Part shown: in pieces, positions 6,837 to 14,073 of the stretch
Position numbering within the stretch: the first letter of the stretch is position 1
Layout of the letters: every line of letters begins with the position of its first letter
Assembly: GCA_002789615.1 (NCBI GenBank)
Contig: PFTO01000163.1
Location: 1 to 21,821, forward strand
Source of the DNA: Acidobacteria bacterium CG_4_9_14_3_um_filter_49_7
GTDB lineage: Bacteria; Acidobacteriota; Holophagae; Thermotomaculales; Thermotomaculaceae
Direction of reading: 5' to 3'
DNA length: 21,821 nucleotides
The notes under the pieces: model-generated
What the model saw: only the letters and a program-made list of their open reading frames with translations
The model's database searches: none
What the model was told of the DNA's origin: nothing
Program-made: the position numbers and the translations under genes

Positions 6837-7847
6837 TCACAACGCCCACTTGCTTCCTTCTTCAAACAAATCGGGAAGGAGGTGGTTCAGCCAGCTTTCC
6901 AGCCACAAGGTTTCAATAAACCCGCAATGGCCGCCATGCTGAGTGATGGCCTGTCGAAGTAAGGGGTTTTCCTTCAGAGCGAGGATGCCTTCCACCGGGA
7001 TGGCCGGGTCATCTTTTGAAGCAATGATGAGGGTTGGCACTGTCAGCCTGTCAAAGAAATCCGGGAGAAGGGTATAGGTGTTGAAATATTCTGTAACACT
7101 GGGGTAGGGAATCTGGTCTCCAATAAACAGTTCCATAATGGACGAGCATGTGGTCAGGGTTCTGGCTTCTGAAAAATCAAAACCTCCGGGAAATGCGGCT
7201 TCCTTTTTCCCCATGGAGCGGAACCATTTCTTCAAAAAATAGCGCCGCATCCACGGGATGTTGTCAATCCGTTCGTTACTTTTTGCCGGATTCATCAAAG
7301 GGCTGATCCCCACCACCAGCTTCAGGTTGGGAACAGGAATTTCTGCACTCTTGCGAGCGATTCGAAGGGCAAAATTTCCACCGAGCGAGAAGCCGGTGAG
7401 GAAAACCGGCAGGTCTCCGTATTTGTCCGCTATCTGCCGTACCGCTTCAAATACTTCGTCCAGTCGGTCGCTCCGAAAGAGATCATGATTCAGGTGGTGA
7501 GTATCCCCGTGGTCCCGGAAATTGAGGCGGAACACGTCGAATCCGGCCTGAAACAGGGCTTCCCCGGTACAGCGGATGTAGGTGGAGTTGGCACTGCCTT
7601 CCCAGCCGTGAAAGAGGATCACCACGCCTTTTTTGCAATCTTGCGAATGGGAACTCATGAATCCCTGAAGACGAACACCATCGGTCACTGTGAGGATGAT
7701 CTCTTTTGCATGTTCTATCAATTGGGGATGCCGGGGCAGCCGGAGCTTTGAGCTTGCCAGCATGCTCTGGAGGGTTGGCGATGCCAGGAAGAAAGGTGGC
7801 TTGAACGTACTCGGATCTGCAAGTTCCACCAGAGAGTCAATATCCAT
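6837..7847 (-). CDS. YheT-like alpha/beta hydrolase
   Basis: The 336-residue protein has the alpha/beta-hydrolase fold. The oxyanion segment is FHGWEGS (79-85), the nucleophile elbow GFSLGG (S154), the acid D280 in ASKDDP and the base H307 in HGGHCGF. The N-terminal FKPPFFLASPTLQSMLAS and the NFRDHGDTHHL segment match the YheT/ABHD1-3 branch (AB_hydrolase_4), whose members act on ester or acyl lipids; the true substrate is unknown. The ATG at 7847 is preceded by AAGGA nine bases upstream. The gene begins 21 bases after the aldehyde dehydrogenase stop on the same strand, so the two are probably co-transcribed. A shared role in handling lipid-derived esters and aldehydes is an inference from that pairing only. 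Confidence 0.9.
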   Translation of the reverse strand: MDIDSLVELADPSTFKPPFFLASPTLQSMLASSKLRLPRHPQLIEHAKEIILTVTDGVRLQGFMSSHSQDCKKGVVILFHGWEGSANSTYIRCTGEALFQAGFDVFRLNFRDHGDTHHLNHDLFRSDRLDEVFEAVRQIADKYGDLPVFLTGFSLGGNFALRIARKSAEIPVPNLKLVVGISPLMNPAKSNERIDNIPWMRRYFLKKWFRSMGKKEAAFPGGFDFSEARTLTTCSSIMELFIGDQIPYPSVTEYFNTYTLLPDFFDRLTVPTLIIASKDDPAIPVEGILALKENPLLRQAITQHGGHCGFIETLWLESWLNHLLPDLFEEGSKWAL

Positions 7848-7868
7848 AGTCGAAAATCCTTCTTTCGA

Positions 7869-9440
7869 TTATTTCCGGAACATTAGAGGCAATGCCTTGA
7901 GAGCTTTCATCATTCCCGACAGGCGATTCCCGACTCCCTTGCCGTAAAGGCCCACAGTCAACCCCTTGAGGCCGTCAAAAACCTTTCTGCTGTTCGGTTG
8001 CCACCACAGGTTTTTCTTTGCCATGGTCAGCAGATCATCCACAATGGTCTGGGGCTGGGTCATTTCATTGAATCCCAGTTCTCCATGACTTCGACCAATA
8101 CCGGACTCCTTGAACCCGCCCCACGAAGTTTCCGGCAACGCATGGCTCATCAGGTGGTCGTTGATGGTTACCACCCCGGCTTGAATCTGACTGGCGAGTT
8201 TTCTTGCTTTTTTCCGGTTCCGGGACCAGACAGAGCCGGTGAGTCCCAGATTGGAATCATTGGCCATCTGAACGGCACCCTCCATGCTGGAAATTTTCAT
8301 TACACCGATTACCGGACCGAAGGTTTCATCCCGCATCACCTTCATGTCCGGGGTGACGTTTGTCAATACGACTGCCGGATGGAACTGCTTCAGCGTGCCT
8401 TCCGGCGGTTCGGGAGATTTTGCAAAGATCGTAGCGCCGTGGGCCAGGGCATCGTCAATATGGGCTTTTACTACCTCCACCTGCGCGGCGGTGGTCATGC
8501 AGCCGAGGTCGCAATCCGGGCTCAGGTTGTTACCGGGGCGAATCCCTTCTGTCCGTTGTTTGAGTTCTGCCATGAATGCGTTGTAGATGGCCTCGTGGAC
8601 ATAGACCCTTTCCACACCACCGCAGGATTGTCCGGCATTGGAGAACCCAGCCCAGACTGCACCTGCGGCTGCCCGAACGGGGTCCGCATCTTCACAAACC
8701 AGCATGGCATCGTTTCCCCCCAGCTCCAGATTCAGCGGGGTCAGGGTTTCCGCAGCCATAGCCATCAGCCGTTTTCCCACAGGAACGGAGCCGGTAAAAA
8801 AGAGTTTGTCCACTCCATTTTTCAGGAATCCTTCTCCGGCAACACGTCCCGGCAGATTGAGATAGTGAAAAACGCCATCCGGAAGGTTGGCGGATTCAAT
8901 TACGGATTTCAACGCCAGTCCGGTGAACTGAGTTTCTGTAGCAACCTTCAGCAGCACCGCATTTCCCGCGAGAAGCCCCATGATGACTTCCGAAAATGGA
9001 ATAGAAAAAGGGTAATTCCAGGGAGAAATGATGGCGATGACGCCATATGGAACACGAACGACTCGGGAGCGTTTGTTGATGAGGGCAATAGTGCCGAAGC
9101 CGGACCGTTCCGGTTTCAGGAAAGCAGGGGCTTTACGGCAATAATAATGAACAGCAATGGCTGTGGCCATGATTTCGGCGGCCAGGGCATCAACAACGGT
9201 TTTGCCATTGTCTTTGGCAATAATCTCCGCCAGTTCGTCCGCGTGGGTGACAAGGTAGTTCTGAATCTGCCGTATATGCCTTACCCGTTCCTTCACACTG
9301 AGTGCCGCCCATTCGGGTTGGGCTGATCTGGCGGATGTGACGGCAGCCTTGATATCTTCAACTGTGTGCACTGGCGATTCACCCAGCATCTCTCCGGTTG
9401 CGGGGTTGATGCAGGCAGTCTGTTTCGGGGTGGGGGACAT
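7869..9440 (-). CDS. Aldehyde dehydrogenase family protein
   Basis: A 523-residue NAD(P)-dependent aldehyde dehydrogenase. Catalytic features are present: N142 in SPWNYPF (oxyanion), FTGS (215-218), E239 in LELGGND as general base and C273 in NAGQSCGG as nucleophile, followed by the DETFGPV segment. The usual K-P-S-E cofactor motif reads LLKVATET here, so the proline is missing though the lysine is kept. The protein carries about 45 extra residues after the ALDH core (from roughly MAKKNLWW to the end), including FDGLKGLTVGLYGKG. This tail occurs in some non-specific aldehyde dehydrogenases. The ATG at 9440 follows GGAGGA at ideal distance. It is the first gene of a pair with the YheT-like hydrolase. 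The aldehyde substrate cannot be inferred. Confidence 0.93.
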   Translation of the reverse strand: MSPTPKQTACINPATGEMLGESPVHTVEDIKAAVTSARSAQPEWAALSVKERVRHIRQIQNYLVTHADELAEIIAKDNGKTVVDALAAEIMATAIAVHYYCRKAPAFLKPERSGFGTIALINKRSRVVRVPYGVIAIISPWNYPFSIPFSEVIMGLLAGNAVLLKVATETQFTGLALKSVIESANLPDGVFHYLNLPGRVAGEGFLKNGVDKLFFTGSVPVGKRLMAMAAETLTPLNLELGGNDAMLVCEDADPVRAAAGAVWAGFSNAGQSCGGVERVYVHEAIYNAFMAELKQRTEGIRPGNNLSPDCDLGCMTTAAQVEVVKAHIDDALAHGATIFAKSPEPPEGTLKQFHPAVVLTNVTPDMKVMRDETFGPVIGVMKISSMEGAVQMANDSNLGLTGSVWSRNRKKARKLASQIQAGVVTINDHLMSHALPETSWGGFKESGIGRSHGELGFNEMTQPQTIVDDLLTMAKKNLWWQPNSRKVFDGLKGLTVGLYGKGVGNRLSGMMKALKALPLMFRK

Positions 9441-9520
9441 ATCTTCCTCCTGTTAATTCTAAGTGCTTCATCCATCATACCGTCTTACGCCCGCATGGTC
9501 AATTGACAGCGGCGGCCAAG

Positions 9521-9602
9521 TCTGAGTTTGAGTTTGAGTCTGAGTTTGAGTCCAGGAAAGGACACAACCCGCCTTTACTAGTACCCACTTAAACTTAAAC
9601 TT
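9521..9602. repeat. TYTRAG hexamer repeat locus with inverted arm
   Basis: Five perfect-phase hexamers TCTGAG, TTTGAG, TTTGAG, TCTGAG, TTTGAG run from 9521 to 9550. After a 37-base spacer comes the opposite-strand version, two CTTAAA units plus CTT (9588-9602). The locus fills the gap between the hemolysin III-like stop (9608) and the aldehyde dehydrogenase start (9440). Read on the minus strand, TTTAAG units begin about five bases after the hemolysin III stop codon. It belongs with the repeats at 12895, 14893 and 20349. Confidence 0.75.
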
Positions 9603-9607
9603 CTTTT

Positions 9608-10264
9608 CTAAACATTCAGGACGTACCGGAGCATGAGCATGAAATGACAGGCGCTGCCGGCCATGACAAAGAGATGCCAGATTTCGTGGAAGCCGAAGAC
9701 ACCGGGCCATGGATCGGGTTTTTTCAGCGCGTATATTAGGGCACCGACAGTGTAGAACAGGCCACCGGAAGCCAGCCAGAACAGCCCTTCCGGGGTCAAT
9801 ACCTTTACAATGGGATAAATGGCGACAATAGACACCCATCCCATGAACAGGTAGATTGAAGTGGAAACCCACCGGGGAGCGTCAAGCCAGAAAAGGGATA
9901 CAAAAACTCCAGCAAACGCGAAGGCCCATACTACGCCGAAGATGCTCCACCCCCATCCACCCCGGAGGGGAACCAGGCAGATGGGTGTGTAGGTTCCTGC
10001 AATGAGCATGTAAATCATCACGTGGTCCAGTGTCCGGAGAACTTTCTGCCCCCGTTCGGAAAGGGGCAGCAGGTGATACAGGGCGCTGGCGGTGTAGAGC
10101 AGCACCATGCTGGCGCCGTAAATAGAAAAGGATACCACGTGCCAGACAGTGGCCCGAAGAGCGGCCAGTGTAACCAGCACTGATAATGCGGTGATTGAAA
10201 GAAATGCTCCGGCCAGATGGGACAGTCCGCTGAACGGGTCTTTCAGTTTTTTGAAAACATGCAT
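9608..10264 (-). CDS. Hemolysin III / PAQR-family membrane protein
   Basis: The 218-residue product is an integral membrane protein with about seven transmembrane helices, for example ITALSVLVTLAAL, VVSFSIYGASMVLLYTASAL and WSIFGVVWAFAFAGVFVSLF. Conserved metal-site residues of the hemolysin III/PAQR superfamily are visible: SALYH after helix two, LDHVMIYMLIAGTYTP, and the closing FHEIWHLFVMAGSACHF with its HxxxH motif. Bacterial members are linked to membrane energetics and cell-envelope homeostasis; direct haemolysis is not a safe inference. The ATG at 10264 is chosen because GGAGG lies five bases upstream; a longer frame to 10324 lacks this. It is separated from the aldehyde dehydrogenase by the hexamer repeat locus. 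Confidence 0.93.
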   Translation of the reverse strand: MHVFKKLKDPFSGLSHLAGAFLSITALSVLVTLAALRATVWHVVSFSIYGASMVLLYTASALYHLLPLSERGQKVLRTLDHVMIYMLIAGTYTPICLVPLRGGWGWSIFGVVWAFAFAGVFVSLFWLDAPRWVSTSIYLFMGWVSIVAIYPIVKVLTPEGLFWLASGGLFYTVGALIYALKKPDPWPGVFGFHEIWHLFVMAGSACHFMLMLRYVLNV

Positions 10265-10287
10265 GAATGCCTCCGGATTTTTGAAAA

Positions 10288-10316
10288 AATATATCTGCTC
10301 ATTATCAACAATCCAA
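10288..10316 (-). promoter_or_regulatory. Candidate promoter for the hemolysin III-like gene
   Basis: On the minus strand TTGGAT (10316-10311) and TATATT (10293-10288) are separated by 17 bases, ahead of the start at 10264. The -35 match is weak and the -10 match is good. Confidence 0.35.
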
Positions 10317-10368
10317 AATAACACGGCAGGCGCGCGGCTTCAATCCTTACAGAAAATAAAAGATTTAA

Positions 10369-10397
10369 TTGTAAACAGAGGTAAAAATCTGTATATT
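10369..10397 (+). promoter_or_regulatory. Candidate sigma70-type promoter for the membrane protein/hybrid kinase pair
   Basis: TTGTAA (10369-10374) and TATATT (10392-10397) are separated by exactly 17 bases. Transcription would begin near 10404, giving a leader of about ten bases that overlaps the AGGAG ribosome site of the 10415 gene. Confidence 0.5.
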
Positions 10398-10414
10398 TTG
10401 TACAGGAGTAAAAT

Positions 10415-10690
10415 ATGTTTCAGGAAAGTGAAGTTGTCAATCTGGTTTTAGCCCTTTTGGTTACAGGATTCTTTATATTTTTTTCCAGAGGGTATCGTCG
10501 TCCGCGCTTTCCTTTTCTCTATCTCGGTTTTTTCAGTATGCTAATGGCCATTGTTTTTACCGTTGTGGAGGGGGTACTGTTTCCCGTTTTCTTCAATCTG
10601 GCGGAGCATTTCTGCTACGGCGCATCCGGCATCTTTTTTCTCATCGGCTGTCTGAGACTGGCAGGGAAGAGGGGGGATATCAATGGCTGA
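10415..10690 (+). CDS. Small integral membrane protein of unknown function, coupled to a hybrid kinase
   Basis: A 91-residue protein with three predicted membrane segments: VVNLVLALLVTGFFIFF (7-23), FLYLGFFSMLMAIVFTVVEG (about 34-53) and a third around LAEHFCYGASGIFFLIGCLRL (62-82). There is no signal peptide or recognisable domain. AGGAG seven bases before the ATG supports the start. The last eight bases overlap the next gene, which encodes a kinase whose own N-terminus is also a three-helix membrane module, and both segments carry a glutamate next to a hydrophobic helix plus a LEH/AEH motif. The protein may therefore be a sensing partner or a split-off duplicate of the kinase input module; this is inference. 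Confidence 0.8.
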   Translation: MFQESEVVNLVLALLVTGFFIFFSRGYRRPRFPFLYLGFFSMLMAIVFTVVEGVLFPVFFNLAEHFCYGASGIFFLIGCLRLAGKRGDING

Positions 10691-12893
10691 ACACCTCATT
10701 GTCTTCTTTGATGTGATTTCTTTTCTGGCCTTTCTGGCAGCATTTGTCGTCTTGTTCCGGGTGCCAAGGGAAGGGATGGGCCGTTCCACCCGTGCCTTTC
10801 TCCAGGCGGCATTGTTTATCTACATTCTTGTCGTATTCTCCAATGTGTTGGAACACAGCGGAATTACGGCAGCGCTGGACCCATTCGAAGATTATATAGA
10901 AATCACTTTCCCTCTGTTATTCACTTTCTTCCTGTATACCGCCATGCTCCGAAGCGAGGTGGGATTGCGTCTCATCAGCGAAAAGCAGTTTCTTTACGCC
11001 ATAGACATGGCAGAAAAGAGGTTTCAGGCCTTTACTGAGCACACCGCTGCTCTCGTGTTCATCAAGGATGCTGATGGCCGGTATTTGTACAGCAACCGGG
11101 AACACGGTGAGTTCACGGGCGGCTCCCCGAACTACCGACATGCCATGAAATGGCCCGAAGAGCTGAAAAGGGTTTTGAAAGAGCACGACGCTCTGGCATT
11201 GAAAACGGGCAAATGGCTGGGAGAGGAGACCGTTCTCGACAGAAATGGTCAACCTTGCATGTTCCAGGTGAGTAAGTTCCGGATTCCTCAGGAAGAGGGG
11301 ATTTTTCTCATCGGCGGAATCGCCATTGATATCACGGAAAAACAGAAGTTGGACCAGGATCGGCGACGCCTCGCGACAATTCTCGAGCAGCTCGGGGAAG
11401 GCGTAATGGTGACGGAGACAGATGGCACCATCGTTTTCGTCAATCGCGCATTTGAAGAAATTGCAGGGTATTCGCAAAAAGAACTGATTGGGCAAAACTC
11501 CCGAATACTGAAAAGTGGCAGGCAGGACGAGAAATTTTACAGGGAGCTGTGGGACACCGTCGTAGCGGGAAGAGCCTGGAAGGGGGTGATGGAGAACAGG
11601 AGAAAGGATGGCTCTTTCTATCATGAGCAGGCCACTATTTTTCCTGTAAGAGATGAAACAGGGGCCATTATCCAATATGCGGCAATAATGCGGGACATTA
11701 CCCGGGAGTTGGAGATGGAGGAAACCATTTACCAGTCCCAGAAGTTGGAAACCATCGGCCAGCTCGTCGCTGGTATTGCCCACGACTTCAACAATATTCT
11801 GACGGCAATCAGCGGGTATTCAGGGCTGGCCATATCCAGCCTTGAGCCAGGCAGCAAAGTCCGGAGCCATGTGGAAAAGGTCCGGGATGCCGGAGAGCGC
11901 GCCGCAGCCCTGACGAGAAGTCTGTTGGGGTTTGGTCGGAAACAGATGATTCAACCCAGGGTGCTGGATATTTCTGAAGAGATAAGGAAACTTGAGTCCC
12001 TTGCAAAACGAATGATCGGAGAGGATATTGAACTGGTATTGAAACTGGGGAAAGAAATTCCCCCTGTCTTTGCGGACCCGACTCAGATAGATCAGGTACT
12101 GATGAACCTTCTGGTCAATTCCAGGGACGCAATCCATGATGCAAAAAATGGTGGCGAACGTAAAATCATAATTGAAACCAGTGAAGCAGAACTGGATGAG
12201 TCATATGTGAACACTCACGTGGGTTCTACTGTTGGTCCCCATGTCCTCCTGAACGTCACAGATACAGGAAAGGGTATCCCGGTCGATATCCAGTTGAAAA
12301 TCTTTGAACCCTTCTATACAACGAAGAAATCCGGCCTCGGTACCGGACTGGGACTGGCGACAGTTTACGGAATTGTGAAACAGAATAACGGTTCCATCTT
12401 TTTGTACAGCGAAGAGGGACAGGGCGCAACGTTCAAAATCTACTGGCCTGTTTATCAGCCGGAAGGAATGGTCAGTGAAATCCGAAAAGAATTTCCCATG
12501 GATAATAGCGCGATAAGGGGAGACGGGGTGATCCTGATTGTGGAAGATGAGGAAAGTGTCCTGAGCACCGCCAGGGCAGTTCTGGAGACGGCTGGATACA
12601 CCATCCTGGAAGCGGAGTCAGCAGAGAAAGCACTGGAAATGATGGAAAGCTATGAAGGGCCGCTGGACCTGCTCTTCACCGACATAGTGATGCCGGGAAT
12701 GAATGGAATGCAACTGGCTGAAAAGCTGTCAGAAATGCGTCCCGGCCTCAAAACGCTCTATGCCTCCGGTTACTCCGAAGCGGTACTGGAGCAGAGGGGC
12801 CTGCAGGGACTGGATGCATCTCTGTTACTGAAGCCCTACAGCCAGGGTGAATTGACCCGTCGGATTCAAAATCTGCTGAATCAGGAAAGATAA
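10683..12893 (+). CDS. Hybrid sensor histidine kinase: membrane module, two PAS domains, HisKA-HATPase and receiver
   Basis: The 736-residue protein begins with three predicted membrane helices (about residues 3-25, 38-58 and 74-92). Two PAS domains follow: the first (about 110-220) ends GIAIDITEKQ, the second (about 230-345) ends AAIMRDITRE. The kinase core has the phosphoacceptor H367 in GIAHDFNNIL, an N box NLLVNSRDAI, a G1 box TDTGKGIP and a G2 box GTGLGLATVYG. This is the HisKA_4-like class often linked to a receiver on the same chain. The C-terminal receiver (about 615-735) has acidic EDEE, phosphoacceptor D667 in FTDIVMPGMNG and lysine in LLKPYS. There is no DNA-binding output, so phosphate probably moves to another protein or back to the kinase. 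It overlaps the preceding small membrane gene by eight bases, with GGGGGG near the start. Confidence 0.95.
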   Translation: MAEHLIVFFDVISFLAFLAAFVVLFRVPREGMGRSTRAFLQAALFIYILVVFSNVLEHSGITAALDPFEDYIEITFPLLFTFFLYTAMLRSEVGLRLISEKQFLYAIDMAEKRFQAFTEHTAALVFIKDADGRYLYSNREHGEFTGGSPNYRHAMKWPEELKRVLKEHDALALKTGKWLGEETVLDRNGQPCMFQVSKFRIPQEEGIFLIGGIAIDITEKQKLDQDRRRLATILEQLGEGVMVTETDGTIVFVNRAFEEIAGYSQKELIGQNSRILKSGRQDEKFYRELWDTVVAGRAWKGVMENRRKDGSFYHEQATIFPVRDETGAIIQYAAIMRDITRELEMEETIYQSQKLETIGQLVAGIAHDFNNILTAISGYSGLAISSLEPGSKVRSHVEKVRDAGERAAALTRSLLGFGRKQMIQPRVLDISEEIRKLESLAKRMIGEDIELVLKLGKEIPPVFADPTQIDQVLMNLLVNSRDAIHDAKNGGERKIIIETSEAELDESYVNTHVGSTVGPHVLLNVTDTGKGIPVDIQLKIFEPFYTTKKSGLGTGLGLATVYGIVKQNNGSIFLYSEEGQGATFKIYWPVYQPEGMVSEIRKEFPMDNSAIRGDGVILIVEDEESVLSTARAVLETAGYTILEAESAEKALEMMESYEGPLDLLFTDIVMPGMNGMQLAEKLSEMRPGLKTLYASGYSEAVLEQRGLQGLDASLLLKPYSQGELTRRIQNLLNQER

Positions 12894-12894
12894 G

Positions 12895-12918
12895 TTTAAG
12901 TCTAAGTTTGAGTTTAAG
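12895..12918. repeat. TYTRAG hexamer repeat, four units
   Basis: TTTAAG, TCTAAG, TTTGAG and TTTAAG in perfect phase, starting one base after the hybrid-kinase stop codon (TAA at 12891-12893). The stop codon itself continues the pattern (TAAG). The repeat lies directly before the shortened YgjP-like reading frame. Confidence 0.8.
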
Positions 12919-13017
12919 TAAAGAAAGGAAGGGGAGGGAATTCCGGAGAATATCAAAGAGAATGAACAGGCAGTAGTCATTTTTGGCAACATTCTGCCAA
13001 TTTTCCAGGAAACTGAG

Positions 13018-13506
13018 ATGGAAGCCAATGTGAGAGATGAAACACACCTTTATCTTGGCAGGCACTACAGACTCAGGCTGGTTGAAGGGTCTGTTCAAGC
13101 CGTGAAGCTGACTCAGGGTCGAATCGAGATCAGTTTGCCGGATCCGTTTGATGACCGGAGAGTAAAAACTCTACTGGAATCTTGGTACAGAGAGAAATCA
13201 ATGTTCCACTTCCAGAGTCTGTTTGACAAACACTTCATTATTTTTAGCGGCGTGTCTGTCAGAGAGAAACCCTTACTTCGAATAAGAAATTTGCGAACTC
13301 GTTGGGGAAGCATTTCAGACGACAACGTATTGACTTTGAATTTACAGTTAATTCGCGCGCCTCGGGAGTGCATTGAATATGTAATAGTGCACGAGTTGTG
13401 TCATTTGAAGCATCACAACCACAACAGCGAGTTTTACATGCTGTTGGAGAAGCATCTGCCTGGTTGGAAGCGACTTAAGAGCAAACTGGAATTATCCTTG
13501 TCGTAG
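13018..13506 (+). CDS. YgjP-like metallopeptidase (DUF45), N-terminally shortened
   Basis: The 162-residue product contains the C-terminal metalloprotease part of the YgjP/DUF45 family. The zinc motif HELCHLKHHNHNSEF gives ligands H125, H129 and H135 with catalytic E126. The conserved R-x-L-R-T-R-W-G-S segment (RNLRTRWGS) and LTLNLQLIRAP also fit. Full-length relatives have about 230 residues; the first 70 or so are missing here. Codons just upstream of the ATG stay open back to a stop at 12919-12921, and ILPIFQETE before the start resembles family sequence, but no start codon is found there. The ATG at 13018 has AGGA seven bases upstream. The catalytic residues are intact, so it could still be made, but loss of the N-terminal strand region may impair folding; it may equally be a pseudogene. 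Confidence 0.8.
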   Translation: MEANVRDETHLYLGRHYRLRLVEGSVQAVKLTQGRIEISLPDPFDDRRVKTLLESWYREKSMFHFQSLFDKHFIIFSGVSVREKPLLRIRNLRTRWGSISDDNVLTLNLQLIRAPRECIEYVIVHELCHLKHHNHNSEFYMLLEKHLPGWKRLKSKLELSLS

Positions 13507-13562
13507 TCAGATTCTTTTTTCCCTTTGTGTTGAGTGTCGTTCCCTTCCTTTTCCCCTGCTTT

Positions 13563-13607
13563 TTACAAATCACAAATTATGCATCACGGTGCCGCCGTAG
13601 GCGGCAC
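13563..13607. terminator. Heptamer tract plus GC-rich hairpin between convergent genes
   Basis: Seven-base units TTACAAA, TCACAAA, TTATGCA and TCACGGT (13563-13590) lead into an 8-bp hairpin GTGCCGCC/GGCGGCAC with loop GTA (13589-13607). The hairpin lies between the plus-strand YgjP-like stop (13506) and the minus-strand stop codon at 13607, so a terminator role is likely, though no U-tract follows on either side. Confidence 0.5.
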
Positions 13608-13969
13608 TAGTTCCGGATATTGCTCGGTGTTTTTTCCGGGTGGTTCCGGAAGTGGGCGTAGCGTTTTGCCGTAGCGGAGGCGAATTTACGGATTATTTGT
13701 TCCAGGTCAGAATTTTCCATCAGATCGTGATACATTCTATCTTCCTGCAGTCGAGTGCTGATTTTATATCCCGCCTTGCATTCCGGCGCAAACTGGATAT
13801 CGTCGGGCATCAGCGGCAGTCCCCCATTCATTGTCTTATGCAACAGCTTGATGACAGTGTGGGAGAAGAAGTTTTCCAGATCAATGACCCCTTCGGCATG
13901 GTTGATTTTTTCTCTGAATTCAGGGATCAGTTCTTTCTCAGTTGAGGTAAACGACATACGTCTAGTCAT
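13607..13969 (-). CDS. Hypothetical protein, 120 residues
   Basis: I do not recognise this protein. It begins MTRRMSFTSTEKELIPEFRE and is soluble and mostly helical in appearance, with mixed charges and no signal peptide or membrane segment. Notable parts are DLENFFSHTVIKLLHKTMNGG, LMPDDIQFAPECKAGYKIS and a basic C-terminal region, IRKFASATAKRYAHFRNH. The ATG at 13969 is preceded by GGGAGG four bases upstream, which decides it against a longer frame reaching 14068. A short hairpin lies just before that ribosome site. The gene is 104 bases behind the SDR gene on the same strand, so co-transcription is possible. It ends inside the hairpin at 13589-13607. Confidence 0.7.
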   Translation of the reverse strand: MTRRMSFTSTEKELIPEFREKINHAEGVIDLENFFSHTVIKLLHKTMNGGLPLMPDDIQFAPECKAGYKISTRLQEDRMYHDLMENSDLEQIIRKFASATAKRYAHFRNHPEKTPSNIRN

Positions 13970-14073
13970 GATGCCTCCCGTGGGGGATTTCCCCCGGTTT
14001 ATGTTTTGGACCACCATTTTCACTCCAGAATATAGGGATGTTGAAAGAAATTTACAAGGGGAACTCAACTATT

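Noticed and set aside
7998..9326. 442-codon open frame on the plus strand opposite the aldehyde dehydrogenase
   Set aside because: It is the antisense shadow of a clear ALDH gene with all catalytic residues; the shadow shows no domain, signal or ribosome site.
9521..9602. CRISPR array
   Set aside because: Units are contiguous degenerate hexamers with no unique spacers and no cas genes nearby.
10917..11783. 288-codon minus-strand frame opposite the hybrid kinase PAS region
   Set aside because: The plus-strand PAS domains explain the sequence; no recognisable protein in the reverse frame.
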